Part shown: positions 19,438-27,998 of the stretch, piece by piece
Layout of the letters: each line of letters starts with the position of its first letter
Numbering within the stretch: the first letter of the stretch is position 1
Source of the DNA: Ensifer sp. LC11
GTDB taxonomy: Bacteria > Pseudomonadota > Alphaproteobacteria > Rhizobiales > Rhizobiaceae
Assembly (NCBI RefSeq): GCF_001695835.1
Contig: NZ_MBSO01000027.1
Span: 1-64,000 of the forward strand
DNA: 64,000 nucleotides
Direction: 5' to 3'
The notes under the pieces: generated by a model
Told to the model about the DNA's origin: nothing
What the model saw: the letters and a program-made list of their open reading frames with translations, nothing else
Database searches by the model: none
Made by a program: the position numbers and the translations under genes

Positions 19438-20286
19438 ATGGTCAGGGCGAGCGGGTTCGTCATTTTTCTTTTTTCAAGCGTCGGGATGGCAGCCGCAGCG
19501 GATGTCGATGGTCCGCTGGTTGGGCCGCAGGACGCCTATGAAGTGCCGGTGGAGCAGGCATCCGGCGGCATCACCGGCTATATCGAGGGCTCCTACGGGG
19601 CGGCCGTGGACTCGCCCGGCGATATCGATACGGATGCATGGGACCTGCGTGGAGCGGTGAACTTCGACGCCGGCGCCGGCATGAACCTGCAGGTCGATCT
19701 TGGCTACACGCGCGCCTCCTACGAGGATGACGATATCAACAGCTTTGACGGCGCGCTGCACGGCTACTACCGCAACGATCTCTACGCGGCGGGCGTCTTT
19801 GCGCAGGGCGCACGTCTCGACCCGGGCATCGGCGTCGACCTCAACGATTACATGGGCGGCGTCGAAGCGGCCTATTTCCTCGATACCTGGACGCTGCATG
19901 GTGCGGTCGGCTATGGCCAGGCAAGCGTGGAAGACTTCGAAGACATCGACGCCAACCACTACATGGGTGCGCTCGGCGCTCGCATTTACGCCACCGACAA
20001 CCTGCGCTTCGACGTCGATGGCTCCCTCCATCGCATCACCGAGGACGAGATCGACTACGATCTGCGCAGCCTGAAGCTGACGGCCAACTACCGGCTGGAG
20101 ACCGTCCCGGTCACGCTCTTTGCCGGCTACAAATACACCAACGAAGAGTTGTCTGGCCTGAATGCATCGGTTACCGGCGACACGAGCACCATCTTCGGCG
20201 GCTTACGCTTTTCCTACGGTTCCGCGACGCTTAAGGATGAAGAGCGCCTCGGCCCGGTCTGGTCCAACAACCGCCTGTCGTTCTGA
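19438..20286 (+). CDS. Outer-membrane beta-barrel protein
   Basis: A 282-residue exported protein with a signal peptide (FVIFLFSSVGMAAAAD) and alternating strands throughout (for example MNLQVDLGYTRASYED, TLHGAVGYGQASVED, VTLFAGYKYTNEEL), ending with a terminal Phe as barrel proteins do. Loops are rich in Asp. I cannot name a subfamily. The ATG at 19438 follows CCGGAG; the frame opens at 19285 in repeat sequence. Confidence 0.8.
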   Translation: MVRASGFVIFLFSSVGMAAAADVDGPLVGPQDAYEVPVEQASGGITGYIEGSYGAAVDSPGDIDTDAWDLRGAVNFDAGAGMNLQVDLGYTRASYEDDDINSFDGALHGYYRNDLYAAGVFAQGARLDPGIGVDLNDYMGGVEAAYFLDTWTLHGAVGYGQASVEDFEDIDANHYMGALGARIYATDNLRFDVDGSLHRITEDEIDYDLRSLKLTANYRLETVPVTLFAGYKYTNEELSGLNASVTGDTSTIFGGLRFSYGSATLKDEERLGPVWSNNRLSF

Positions 20287-20364
20287 TCGCCGTTCCGCAG
20301 TCGCAAGCATCTTGTGCTGCTCCACCATCCGGGGCAGCCGCCGGCCGGGATGAAACGACATTCG

Positions 20365-21045
20365 TCAATGGGCGATCTGTGACGCCGCTGACATCAGTTC
20401 CTCGGAGTTCAGCGCCTGGCACAGGTTTTCGCCCTCATCCTCAACCTCCGTGAAGCTCCAGCGCACGACGCCGTCGCGATCGAGCAGGAAGTGGCCGACA
20501 AGCTGCAAATGACCGGGTACCCGCACCTGCTGGTCGGCCTCGGACATTTCGTAGCCATCCTTCTCGCTGAGAAGGTCGCCCGCTGACACCGGATCCATCG
20601 GTCGAGGCAATTCACCTGGACGATCGACCCGCATCGTCTTGACCAGGTCTATTCCGAGTTTCTTTGGCCAATCGGTCTCATCCTCGGTGACCTCGATCAA
20701 AGGCAGGCCGAAGGCGCGGTGTGACGCGCGCTCGGGATCCGATGCAGCGAGAAGACCGGGGATCGGATGGTATTGGAAATAGAGCCGCGCGCGCTCGACC
20801 GGGGTGTTGACCACCGCCAGAGACTCCACGCCTTTTTCGCGCAGGACCGGGTTGAACTGAGCCATCGCCGCGACATGGCGGCGGCAGAACGGACACATCA
20901 GGCCGCGGAACAGGCCGACCAGCAACGGGAGACGGCCGCGAAAATCGTCAAGCGCAACAGTCCCCTCGCGGGAGATCGCATTCAACACGAAGTTCGGGGC
21001 ATGGTCGCCCGGTTGCAACGGATGATCGAGATGATGCGCAGACAT
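20365..21045 (-). CDS. Peroxiredoxin-like (AhpC/TSA) protein
   Basis: The 226-residue thioredoxin-fold protein has PGDHAPNFVLNAISREGTVALDDFRG and a redox site GLMCPFCRRHVAAM with two cysteines (CPFC). The C-terminal half diverges from standard peroxiredoxins. It probably reduces peroxides or acts as a thiol oxidoreductase. The ATG at 21045 has GAGGAGG six bases upstream; an in-frame TTG at 21051 is less likely. Confidence 0.85.
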   Translation of the reverse strand: MSAHHLDHPLQPGDHAPNFVLNAISREGTVALDDFRGRLPLLVGLFRGLMCPFCRRHVAAMAQFNPVLREKGVESLAVVNTPVERARLYFQYHPIPGLLAASDPERASHRAFGLPLIEVTEDETDWPKKLGIDLVKTMRVDRPGELPRPMDPVSAGDLLSEKDGYEMSEADQQVRVPGHLQLVGHFLLDRDGVVRWSFTEVEDEGENLCQALNSEELMSAASQIAH

Positions 21046-21185
21046 GGTCAACCTCCTCGCCCGAAGGACCGATAAGCAAGAGGCTATGCGTCGTACGACC
21101 TGAGCTCTCGTCTCAGTGCATAGTCAGGGTCACGTTGAGAATGGGCCCGCTTTGGCCGATGGGCAAGCTGTAACAACGCAGATGA

Positions 21186-21380
21186 GCGGGTGTTTCATGC
21201 CTCTCGCATCTGGTGATAGCCGGGCCGACCGTCCATCTTCGCCGGGACAAGGAAGCCAACTGGCTGCCGGCGCCGAAGGACAAGTTCATTCTGATGATGC
21301 GGCTCTATTGGCCCGACGACAGCCCGCCGTCCATTCTCGACGGATCCTGGGTCATCCCGCCGGTCAAGAAGGCGGGATGA
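21186..21380 (+). pseudogene. DUF1254/DUF1214 protein, C-terminal scrap
   Basis: The frame ending at TGA 21378-21380 reads DKEANWLPAPKDKFILMMRLYWPDDSPPSILDGSWVIPPV in substance, the conserved end of DUF1254/DUF1214 proteins. An in-frame stop at 21183 lies just upstream, and no rest of the gene is present. The scrap fills most of the otherwise empty gap between the peroxiredoxin and monooxygenase genes. Confidence 0.75.
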
Positions 21381-21427
21381 CAGGCGCGCGACCCTGCGTC
21401 TTCGCGCGAAGGCGCAGGGCCTGGCGA

Positions 21428-21784
21428 TCAGGCCGTGGATCCGCGCTTCGGCAGGACGAGGTCGCCGACCGTATAGGTGTGAAACTCGCTGCGGGAGACC
21501 TCATCCAGCCTGCGAAACTTCTCCACGAACACCGGATCGGAGAAGAACTCGTCGACATTTCCGGTTCCCTGGATCGCCTCGACGTTGACGACTGTCTGTC
21601 CGTCCGTGCTCTTTGCCAAGGTGCTCCACAGGAACCCTTCCTTGCGTTCCGCGACGTAGTGCACGACGTCCTGGATGACCGCGAAGGCTTCCTCCTGCTT
21701 GCCGGGGTGGGCGTGGATGACGTTGACGACAAAGGTCGTCGGAGCGGGGGAAGCTGAGAAAGTGGGGGTTAGGTTCGTAGTCAT
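21428..21784 (-). CDS. Antibiotic biosynthesis monooxygenase (ABM) domain protein
   Basis: A 118-residue dimeric alpha-beta barrel type protein: TTFVVNVIHAHPGKQEEAFAVIQD and EGFLWSTLAKSTDGQTVVNVEAI. ABM proteins include quinol monooxygenases that act on aromatic compounds. The second of two in-frame ATGs (21784) is preferred because GGAG lies 7 bases before it; the first (21796) overlaps that site. It is divergent from a LysR gene, likely its regulator. Confidence 0.82.
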   Translation of the reverse strand: MTTNLTPTFSASPAPTTFVVNVIHAHPGKQEEAFAVIQDVVHYVAERKEGFLWSTLAKSTDGQTVVNVEAIQGTGNVDEFFSDPVFVEKFRRLDEVSRSEFHTYTVGDLVLPKRGSTA

Positions 21785-21908
21785 GGGTTTCTCCATTTGA
21801 ACTCGCAGCGCATCGACCGCGACGGCCTCTGGATATCCGGGGCGAAATAACGGATAAACGGGCGGGTATTCTCATCACTTCGGAAAATAATTCCGTAATG
21901 GGTGCACG

Positions 21909-22796
21909 ATGGACAAGCTCGGAACGCTCAGCATCTTCATTCAGGTCGCAGAGGCAGGCAGCTTCGTGGCCGCCGGTCACCGCCTGGGGCTTTCGGGTTC
22001 TGCTGTTGGCAAGGCCATCGCGCGGCTCGAAGACGAGATGGGCGTGCGGCTTTTCAATCGGTCGACAAGAAGCATGGCGCTGACCGAGGACGGCAGCTTC
22101 TTTCTCGACACCTGCCGCCGCATCCAATCCGAATTCGAGGCAGCACAGGCGCAACTGTCGCGCTCGCACGCGACACCGCGCGGGCAGCTTCGTGTCAGCC
22201 TGCCCTTGGCCGGCATGCTCCTGATGCCGACCATATCGGATTTCATGCGCGCCTACCCGCTGATCAACCTCGATCTCGATTTCACGGATCGGCTGGTCGA
22301 CGTGATCGAGGAGGGCTTCGATGCCGTCATCCGAACAGGCGAGGTCAAGGATACGCGCCTCATGAGCCGCAAGCTCGGGACCTTCCGGCACCGGATCGTC
22401 GCCGCACCCGACTATCTCGCCGCACATGGTCGGCCAGAGGCGCCGGAGGATCTGCTCGGTCATCGCTGCCTCCATCACCGCTACGCGAATTCCGGTCGCC
22501 TCGAACCCTGGCCGCTCGTTCGTGATGGGCGTGACGTCAAGCTCGACCTGCCGGTGACGACGGTTGCGAGCACGCTGGAGCCGCTGATCTTCCTCGCGGA
22601 GCGCTCCTTCGGCATCACCTGCCTGCCGCCATTCGCCGTGTCGTCAGAACTGGCTGCAGGCAAGCTCGTGCCGCTGCTGGAGGATTACCTGGGTGAAACG
22701 GGCACATTCCGTGTGCTCTGGCCGACCAATCGATATCTCTCCCCAAAGGTCCGGGCCTTCGTCGATTTCATGGCCGAAAACCTGTTTGCCGAGTGA
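21909..22796 (+). CDS. LysR-family transcriptional regulator
   Basis: The 295-residue protein has an N-terminal HTH (LSIFIQVAEAGSFVAAGHRLGLSGSAVGKAIARLEDEMGVRLFNR) and a substrate-binding domain with LRVSLPLAG and DAVIRTGEVKDTRLMSRKLG, the CrgA/AaeR-like subgroup. It faces away from the ABM gene with a 124-base shared region and probably regulates it. Confidence 0.93.
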   Translation: MDKLGTLSIFIQVAEAGSFVAAGHRLGLSGSAVGKAIARLEDEMGVRLFNRSTRSMALTEDGSFFLDTCRRIQSEFEAAQAQLSRSHATPRGQLRVSLPLAGMLLMPTISDFMRAYPLINLDLDFTDRLVDVIEEGFDAVIRTGEVKDTRLMSRKLGTFRHRIVAAPDYLAAHGRPEAPEDLLGHRCLHHRYANSGRLEPWPLVRDGRDVKLDLPVTTVASTLEPLIFLAERSFGITCLPPFAVSSELAAGKLVPLLEDYLGETGTFRVLWPTNRYLSPKVRAFVDFMAENLFAE

Positions 22797-22885
22797 TGGC
22801 CGGGCTGCGCCGGGGCGTCCTGCGTTATTCCAGCCGTTGCTAAAGCACGCCAAATGTCCGAAGCTTCGGTTACGCCGTCGGACCA

Positions 22886-23680
22886 TTGGAGCCGGAGCAG
22901 ATGCCGACCGTGACCGAAGCCTCTTCCCCCCAGTCGACCCAAAGCGGCAATGCCCGCATCTGCCGGGGATGCTGGGACCAGATGCATATGCCGATCCCGA
23001 TCCGCGGGCCCCTGGCGCTACCGTTTCGCGCCTTCGGCATTACCCGCAGCAAGATGAACCCGAACATCTGCACGATCTGCGAGCGCTCCTTCCGTTACGT
23101 CAAGAAGCAGAGTCACGTAGCGGCAAGCGCGACCATCCTGTTTGCCGATATCCGCGGCTTCACCCATCTATCGGAGCGGATCGAGCGGGTCAGGCTGAGC
23201 GAGATCGTCAGCCTGTTCCAGGATCGCTGCGCTCAGGCGATCTGGGCGCATGACGGCATCGTCAACAAGACGATGGGCGACGGGCTGATGGCGATCTTCA
23301 ATTTTCCGATCATCAGGAAGGACCACGCGCAGGCCGCGATCATGGCGGCACTCGACATCCAAAGGCTTTGTGCTGCCGCACTCGGCAGCCTGGATCTCGA
23401 CGATCTCGGGGACCAGCCGCTCGGCGTCGGCGTCGGGATTCATTCGGGCGATGTCGAGATCGGCGAATTCTCCAGCTTCCGCAGCGATTTCACCGCGATC
23501 GGCGGCACGGTGAACCTGGCGTCGCGGCTTGAGTCCCAGGCGGAAGCCGGCGAGATCCTGGTCTCGCCGGAGACGGCTGCTCAGGCCGGGGCATTGGCGG
23601 CGGGTGCTGCCACGCGGCTCTTGTCGCTGAAGGGCATCGACCAGCCGGTTGAGGCAAGGGTGCTGGTCAAACGCGACTGA
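22886..23680 (+). CDS. Class III adenylate/guanylate cyclase with Cys-rich N-terminus
   Basis: The 264-residue protein has an N-terminal segment with two Cys pairs, CRGC and CTIC, about 44 residues apart, suggesting a metal or redox site, followed by a class III cyclase catalytic domain: ATILFADIRGFTHLSE (metal-binding Asp), NKTMGDGLMAIFN, GVGIHSGDVEIGEF and GGTVNLASRLE. It makes cyclic nucleotide in the cytoplasm, perhaps in response to the Cys site. A start at 22901 (MPTVTEA) is also possible. Multiple cyclases are usual in Sinorhizobium. Confidence 0.88.
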   Translation: MEPEQMPTVTEASSPQSTQSGNARICRGCWDQMHMPIPIRGPLALPFRAFGITRSKMNPNICTICERSFRYVKKQSHVAASATILFADIRGFTHLSERIERVRLSEIVSLFQDRCAQAIWAHDGIVNKTMGDGLMAIFNFPIIRKDHAQAAIMAALDIQRLCAAALGSLDLDDLGDQPLGVGVGIHSGDVEIGEFSSFRSDFTAIGGTVNLASRLESQAEAGEILVSPETAAQAGALAAGAATRLLSLKGIDQPVEARVLVKRD

Positions 23681-23683
23681 GGC

Positions 23684-24250
23684 TCAATCGATCCGCCTGA
23701 CATCGCTGGCGATGACGCCCCATTGCCAGCCGCGCCCGCTGATCGCCACGCGATCTCGGGGCCAAAGACTGTCGCGAAGTTTGGAAGAGTAACCGCAGAG
23801 CTGATCTGCCGGATAGGGCGCTTCGATGAGTTCGATGGAGTTCCAGCATTTTTTCGACCGGTCCGTCGAGGCGACAGTGTATATGCGCTCGACGTGACCG
23901 CCCGCGACCAGTGCCCCGACCATCGGAGCGCCCATCATTACGACGATGTACCCCATCGCAAAACCCAGGAATGGCGTAATGATGGTGAACAAGGCTGTCT
24001 TTGGATCGCCATACGCATAATTGATGGAATGCGGGCTGGTGGCGATCACCCAAAGCATCAGCGCGGCACCGAAAGCGCCGCCAACTACAGCAGCTGTCCG
24101 GCTCAAGGCCATCCATTCGGACGAGGGTATATAAAGATATCCAATAAACGCTCCAAACATAGGGAGTGCAAAGAGCAACAGCCACGCTCCGAGAACGTAG
24201 TTCATAATCCTGGACAAGAGTGGATGCTTCGCGCGCTCAGGTGCGTCCAT
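23684..24250 (-). CDS. Hypothetical membrane protein
   Basis: A 188-residue protein with at least three hydrophobic helices (YVLGAWLLLFALPMFGAFIGYLY; AAVVGGAFGAALMLWVIA; FLGFAMGYIVVMMGAPMVGALVA) and a C-terminal soluble part with three cysteines. No family recognised. It is convergent with the cyclase, with 3 bases between the stops. Confidence 0.6.
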   Translation of the reverse strand: MDAPERAKHPLLSRIMNYVLGAWLLLFALPMFGAFIGYLYIPSSEWMALSRTAAVVGGAFGAALMLWVIATSPHSINYAYGDPKTALFTIITPFLGFAMGYIVVMMGAPMVGALVAGGHVERIYTVASTDRSKKCWNSIELIEAPYPADQLCGYSSKLRDSLWPRDRVAISGRGWQWGVIASDVRRID

Positions 24251-24483
24251 AGGATGTTCCGGGCAGGTGGTTCAGGTCGGCAGGCGGTAACCGTGCGATT
24301 GCGGACACTTACCAAGACGTCCCTCACTATCCGGTGTCCCAAGGTTTAACGTATTTTCGGTTGCGCCTCAATATCGGGGCAACGTTCGGTTATTGTTGGT
24401 CCGGCAGAGCGCGACGGAGTGGGGCAAGACGAGCATCGTCTGCCCGCTGGAAGCGGTGAGGCTTCAGTCCACCCATCACCCGC

Positions 24484-24819
24484 TCACATGGCACCCTCGT
24501 CGGCGAGTGACGACACCTCCGCGACCTTGCCGCCGGAAACGAGGCAGCGCCATCTGCTGCGCTCAGGGCCGACGCCGATGATGACTTGCGTATTGGCTTG
24601 CGACATGTCCGAGCTCAACGTTGCAATGTCGGCGCTGTTGGTCTGCTTGGCGACGGCCTGTTCGCAGGCGCGCTCGTCGGTCGGGTTTCCGCCGCGCAGG
24701 GCCGCCGCGGTCGCCTCTGACGTCGAGGGACGTGGCGGCGACGACGAGGATGATTGGGAGCAGGCCGACAGGCTGAGGAGGGCGAGAAGTGACGCGATCG
24801 CGCAGGTCAGATGTCGCAT
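24484..24819 (-). CDS. Small predicted lipoprotein
   Basis: A 111-residue protein with a lipoprotein leader (ASLLALLSLSAC, lipobox LSAC near residue 20) followed by a Ser/Pro-rich linker and a short domain with two Cys (ERACEQAV; RWRCLVSGG), perhaps a disulfide. GGAGAGAG precedes the ATG at 24819. It resembles small rhizobial envelope proteins of unknown role. Confidence 0.65.
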   Translation of the reverse strand: MRHLTCAIASLLALLSLSACSQSSSSSPPRPSTSEATAAALRGGNPTDERACEQAVAKQTNSADIATLSSDMSQANTQVIIGVGPERSRWRCLVSGGKVAEVSSLADEGAM

Positions 24820-24924
24820 GGACGTTCTCTCTCCGTCTGGTGGTGGCCCATCAATGCCTGGTTGTTTCAATCTTTCATGAATTGACGAAATGATCCAGTC
24901 GTGGCGATTGGCGGTGGAGGACGG

Positions 24925-25326
24925 CTAGAACCACAGATCGCGCACACATGTCCCCCTCGATGGCAGGTCTTCGAAGGTGTCGAAGCCGTCGAAATAGTCG
25001 ACCGGCAGATCGGCCACCAGCTCGGGCGACGTGAGCCTGACATTGACGGCGATGCGGCGGCGGCCATCTCCGTCAAGCTGAAGGCCGCGCCAGGCGACGA
25101 CGCAGCCGCAGGTCGGGCAGAAGAGGATCTCGAGCGTCGGGTCCTTCTCGTCGGCACGGCTATAGGCGGTGAGTTCGCCGCTCACAGCGATGCGTTCGCC
25201 TTCGTAATCATAGGCCCAGAGGGCGCCGTAGCGGCGGCAGAGCGTGCAGTTGCAGGCGGTGATCGAGCCGGGATCGCCCTCAAGTGTCCATTTCCCGTTG
25301 CCGCAGTGGCAGGAGCCTTTCAGCAT
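24925..25326 (-). CDS. GFA family (glutathione-dependent formaldehyde-activating) zinc protein
   Basis: A 133-residue GFA-domain protein with the Cys clusters CHCG, CNCTLC and CPTCGC that bind two zinc ions. Members include the Gfa enzyme and many proteins of unknown substrate, often amine- or thiol-related. The ATG at 25326 has AAGGA 8 bases upstream; in-frame ATGs further up (25335, 25392) lack spacing. Confidence 0.88.
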   Translation of the reverse strand: MLKGSCHCGNGKWTLEGDPGSITACNCTLCRRYGALWAYDYEGERIAVSGELTAYSRADEKDPTLEILFCPTCGCVVAWRGLQLDGDGRRRIAVNVRLTSPELVADLPVDYFDGFDTFEDLPSRGTCVRDLWF

Positions 25327-25431
25327 GGACGTCATCCTTAGATGTGTATGGATAGTGCAGCGCGACACAGCCATTGCGTCAGGCAGCCGCACGGACTGTA
25401 AGGGGCGCCACTTGTGGACCTGCCCAATCGA

Positions 25432-26139
25432 CTAGAAGGGAATATCTTCGTCGGGCTTATCAGGTGCGGGCAACTGTTTGCGGGGAGGCTCCAAGCGCTT
25501 GCGCTCTTCAGGTGCCGGGAGCGAAGGCTGAGGCTCGTTCTCCTTTGATTCATCAATTTCGCCAAGTATTAGCTTTACCCATTTCCACCATGGCTCTGCA
25601 CCCTCACGCGCCACATCGCCGCTCAATCGAGCGAGAGCACGTATGCCATCCGTAACGATCTCAAACCGGGTTCGGGCGCGGTCGATTTCCAATACGAGCT
25701 CACTGAGCTTTTTGAAGACGGCGTCGCGTTTGCCTTGAGAAAGATCCGAATCGTCGATCGCTAAGCGGATTTGCTCGATGTAGTGTCTGATCTTCTCTTT
25801 TGCTGCTACAGAAAGGCCTACACTGTACTTCTTGCCGTGACGGGCATGTTTAATCTCTATCTGTACAGACAGACTCAATACATCTGCTTCAAACTTTTGA
25901 AAAATATTCCGAGTATCAGCGTCGCTTGCGGGAACTAAATAGCCTTGGATTACCGGAATATCCAGGGATCTAGCTGCGGATATAACGGCGGTCATGTATT
26001 TTCGTTTGCAATACGCCTCAAGGACACTTTGCTCGTTCTCGCTTATGTTCTGGTAAAGCTGAGCGCGAAAGTGCCGTTCTAGGTGTATAAATGCTTTCTC
26101 ATGATCCTCGGGAAGATCATCGTAGATTGAATCGTTCAT
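25432..26139 (-). CDS. Hypothetical protein ending in an SSB-like acidic tip
   Basis: A 235-residue, mostly helical charged protein; no family recognised. A Trp-rich helix (PWWKWVKLILGEI) is followed by a Pro-rich disordered tail that ends PDKPDEDIPF. That last hexapeptide is nearly the same as the DDDIPF tip of single-stranded DNA-binding protein, which docks repair and replication enzymes. No OB fold is visible, so it is not SSB itself. The gene is AT-richer than its neighbours and stands alone. Confidence 0.6.
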   Translation of the reverse strand: MNDSIYDDLPEDHEKAFIHLERHFRAQLYQNISENEQSVLEAYCKRKYMTAVISAARSLDIPVIQGYLVPASDADTRNIFQKFEADVLSLSVQIEIKHARHGKKYSVGLSVAAKEKIRHYIEQIRLAIDDSDLSQGKRDAVFKKLSELVLEIDRARTRFEIVTDGIRALARLSGDVAREGAEPWWKWVKLILGEIDESKENEPQPSLPAPEERKRLEPPRKQLPAPDKPDEDIPF

Positions 26140-26248
26140 CTCCCTCGCCCCCCCCTATAGTATGCAATATCGTTGCACTTGGCTGACTTCGCAAGTCTCT
26201 AGGAGGCGGATTGCGTTTTCTGGGGCTGCGCGTGCAATCCGTTCAATT

Positions 26249-26279
26249 CGGTGACCAGGAACCTATCTCCTGGTCACCG
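26249..26279. terminator. Strong 12-bp hairpin
   Basis: CGGTGACCAGGA (26249-26260) pairs perfectly with TCCTGGTCACCG (26268-26279) around a 7-base loop. It lies between the start of the SSB-tip gene and the end of the GNAT gene, downstream of GNAT on the minus strand. It may stop read-through from GNAT into its neighbour. Confidence 0.5.
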
Positions 26280-26286
26280 TCAGCAA

Positions 26287-26307
26287 AGGCGCCAACAATA
26301 GGCGCCT
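26287..26307 (-). terminator. Hairpin at the GNAT stop codon
   Basis: AGGCGCC (26287-26293) and GGCGCCT (26301-26307) form a 7-bp stem; read on the minus strand it follows the GNAT stop and is trailed by TTTGC. Confidence 0.45.
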
Positions 26308-26746
26308 AGCTGCGACCGAGCCGCATGACCTTTTCCCCGCCCAGCATCATGCCGGTTTCGCGGAAGCCGAAGCGGTGGTAAAGCGCGTGGGCGCGGGCGT
26401 TTTGCGGGTAGACGCCGAGATAGATGTCGCCGCATTCGGGGATCGTGGCCATATGCTCGAGGAGGGCGGCGAGCGCTTTTGCGCCATAGCCCTTGCCCTG
26501 ATGGCGGGCATCGATCATCAGCCGGTAGATCCAGTGATTGCCGTCATCCGGATCGAGCGCGTACATGGCAAAGCCGACGGGTGCGCCCTCGACCATGACG
26601 GCAAAGCCCACGCATTCAGGGCGCTCGGCGAGTTCTTCCAGCGACTCCTCGTTGCTGGCGATGAAATCCATCTGGTCTTCGTGAACGTCCAGTTGACGGA
26701 TGATGTCGGCATCGACGGCATCGACAGGTAGAAGTGTAATCGTCAT
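26306..26746 (-). CDS. GNAT family N-acetyltransferase
   Basis: The 146-residue enzyme has the GNAT acetyl-CoA site RLMIDARHQGKGYGAKALAALLEHM (RxxGxG/A-type loop QGKGYG) and the C-terminal NARAHALYHRFGFRETG. It resembles spermidine/diamine acetyltransferases of the BltD/PaiA sort (NHWIYRLMID), but the substrate is not certain. The ATG at 26746 is preferred, with GAGG six bases ahead. Confidence 0.9.
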   Translation of the reverse strand: MTITLLPVDAVDADIIRQLDVHEDQMDFIASNEESLEELAERPECVGFAVMVEGAPVGFAMYALDPDDGNHWIYRLMIDARHQGKGYGAKALAALLEHMATIPECGDIYLGVYPQNARAHALYHRFGFRETGMMLGGEKVMRLGRS

Positions 26747-26790
26747 TCTGTTCCTCATGGTTGACGCCCCGTGCCGCCTGTCGATTGCCC

Positions 26791-26892
26791 GCGGGCGTGC
26801 CCGTCATCCGCGGTGGTGAGGGATGCGCCCCTCATCCGCGCAGTGAGGCATGCCCCTCATCCGCGCGGTGAGGCGTGCCCCTCATCCGCCTG
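26791..26892. repeat. Four imperfect tandem 25-27-bp repeats
   Basis: Four units start at 26791, 26816, 26843 and 26868, each close to GTGAGGCATGCCCCTCATCC plus CGCGG-type ends. The last unit runs into the GC-rich hairpin at 26899. The CCCTCATCCG part is the outer arm that flanks these hairpins elsewhere (63580), so this seems to be a local amplification of one arm. Confidence 0.7.
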
Positions 26893-26898
26893 CCGGCA

Positions 26899-27065
26899 CC
26901 TTCTCCCCGCGAGCGGGGAGAAGGGAGGCTGTGGCGCTGTCCTTGTCCACATCCTGCGGCGCCTGACTCTCCCGTAGCGGGCCACGGTCGGGTCGCTGAA
27001 GCCAGATGGTGGTCAGATGGGACAAGCGGTTGCCATTTTCCCTCTTCCCGCAGGCGGGGAGAGGG
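26899..27065. repeat. Two GC-rich hairpin repeats flanking 115 bases
   Basis: CCTTCTCCCCGC/GCGGGGAGAAGG at 26899-26924 (12-bp stem, 2-base loop) and CCCTCTTCCCGC/GCGGGGAGAGGG at 27040-27065. Both belong to the family seen at 19306, 63601 and 63723. The rest of the gap up to 27293 holds no visible gene; the stretch 27100-27180 is AT-rich. Confidence 0.7.
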
Positions 27066-27293
27066 GGAGGGTGAGGGGCAGGGCTTGCGCGACGAATATA
27101 GCGTCCAGCCGAGCAAGAGCGTCATTAACAATTTGATTTATAAGTGGTTTATGTTCCAGCCGAATCCGGCCCCGACAACATTGGCGTGGGAATCCGGAAA
27201 GGCGAGCCGTTGTCGGCGGGGTGCATTGCCGGAACATTGCGGGGCGGAAACACCGGGGGCGCTTAGGCCTGCGCATTTCGCCGGTACCTCCGA

Positions 27294-27998
27294 TCAGGCC
27301 TCGTCCAGAATGCGCGGCTCAGCCAGGCCTGCCCATTGGAAGGTGATGGTGCGGCCCTGGCGGATGTTCTGGATGACGGCGGGGCGGAAAACGGCGAGGC
27401 ACTCGCCCTCAGGGTCGCGGGCGGAGGGATAGATCAGCCCGTTGCCGCCTTCGGCAAGGATCGTGGCGGCCAGCGCCTGGCCGGCGGGGTAGGCGATGGC
27501 CGTGTCGGCATCGAGATAGGCGGCGCCCTTTTCGTCGCGCACATCATGGAAGCGGCAGGTGAAACCGGCGATCAGCTCGCGGTAGCGGCCGATGTCGTGG
27601 AAACTGCCGGCTTCGCGGAGCGCCCGGGTGCGGTGATAGACGATTTCCGCCTGGCAGGTTTCAAGTGCGCGCGGGCCGAAGGCGCAGTACCAGGCGCCGC
27701 GCTCCTCGCCGTTGAAGCGGTTGCCCGGCGGACGGGCGTGGCAGAAGGCGGCGTTGATCAGCGACCAGCCGTAGCCGTAGGATTCGTTCAACAGTTCGGC
27801 CGGATCGACGCCGGCGGGCCGCGCCAGAGGGCTCAGCCGCGCCGAGGTCAACGCCTCCAGCCGGTTGAGGATCTCGATCTCGCCGTCATCGTCGGCGAGC
27901 GGCTTGACCGCCGGCTCGTCGATATAGGCGGTCGAGATCAGCCGGATGGTGGCCGGCTCGTTGAAATCGATCTCCGCTATCTTGGGGCGGGCGATCAT
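27294..27998 (-). CDS. RES-domain toxin (NAD+ phosphorylase type) of a Xre/RES toxin-antitoxin pair
   Basis: The 234-residue protein has RES-family features: RLISTAYIDEP near the start, NRFNGEERGAWYCAF (the Arg/Glu/Tyr region of the NAD pocket), TCQAEIVYHRTRAL, and GNGLIYPSARDPEGECLAVF near the end. RES toxins break down NAD+ with phosphate. The ATG at 27998 overlaps the antitoxin stop (ATGA), so translation is coupled. The domain is slightly longer than the minimal RES fold, with an extra N-terminal 70 residues. Confidence 0.9.
   Translation of the reverse strand: MIARPKIAEIDFNEPATIRLISTAYIDEPAVKPLADDDGEIEILNRLEALTSARLSPLARPAGVDPAELLNESYGYGWSLINAAFCHARPPGNRFNGEERGAWYCAFGPRALETCQAEIVYHRTRALREAGSFHDIGRYRELIAGFTCRFHDVRDEKGAAYLDADTAIAYPAGQALAATILAEGGNGLIYPSARDPEGECLAVFRPAVIQNIRQGRTITFQWAGLAEPRILDEA

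Noticed and set aside
26791-26892. Possible CRISPR array
   Set aside because: Units are adjacent without spacers and belong to a dispersed hairpin repeat.
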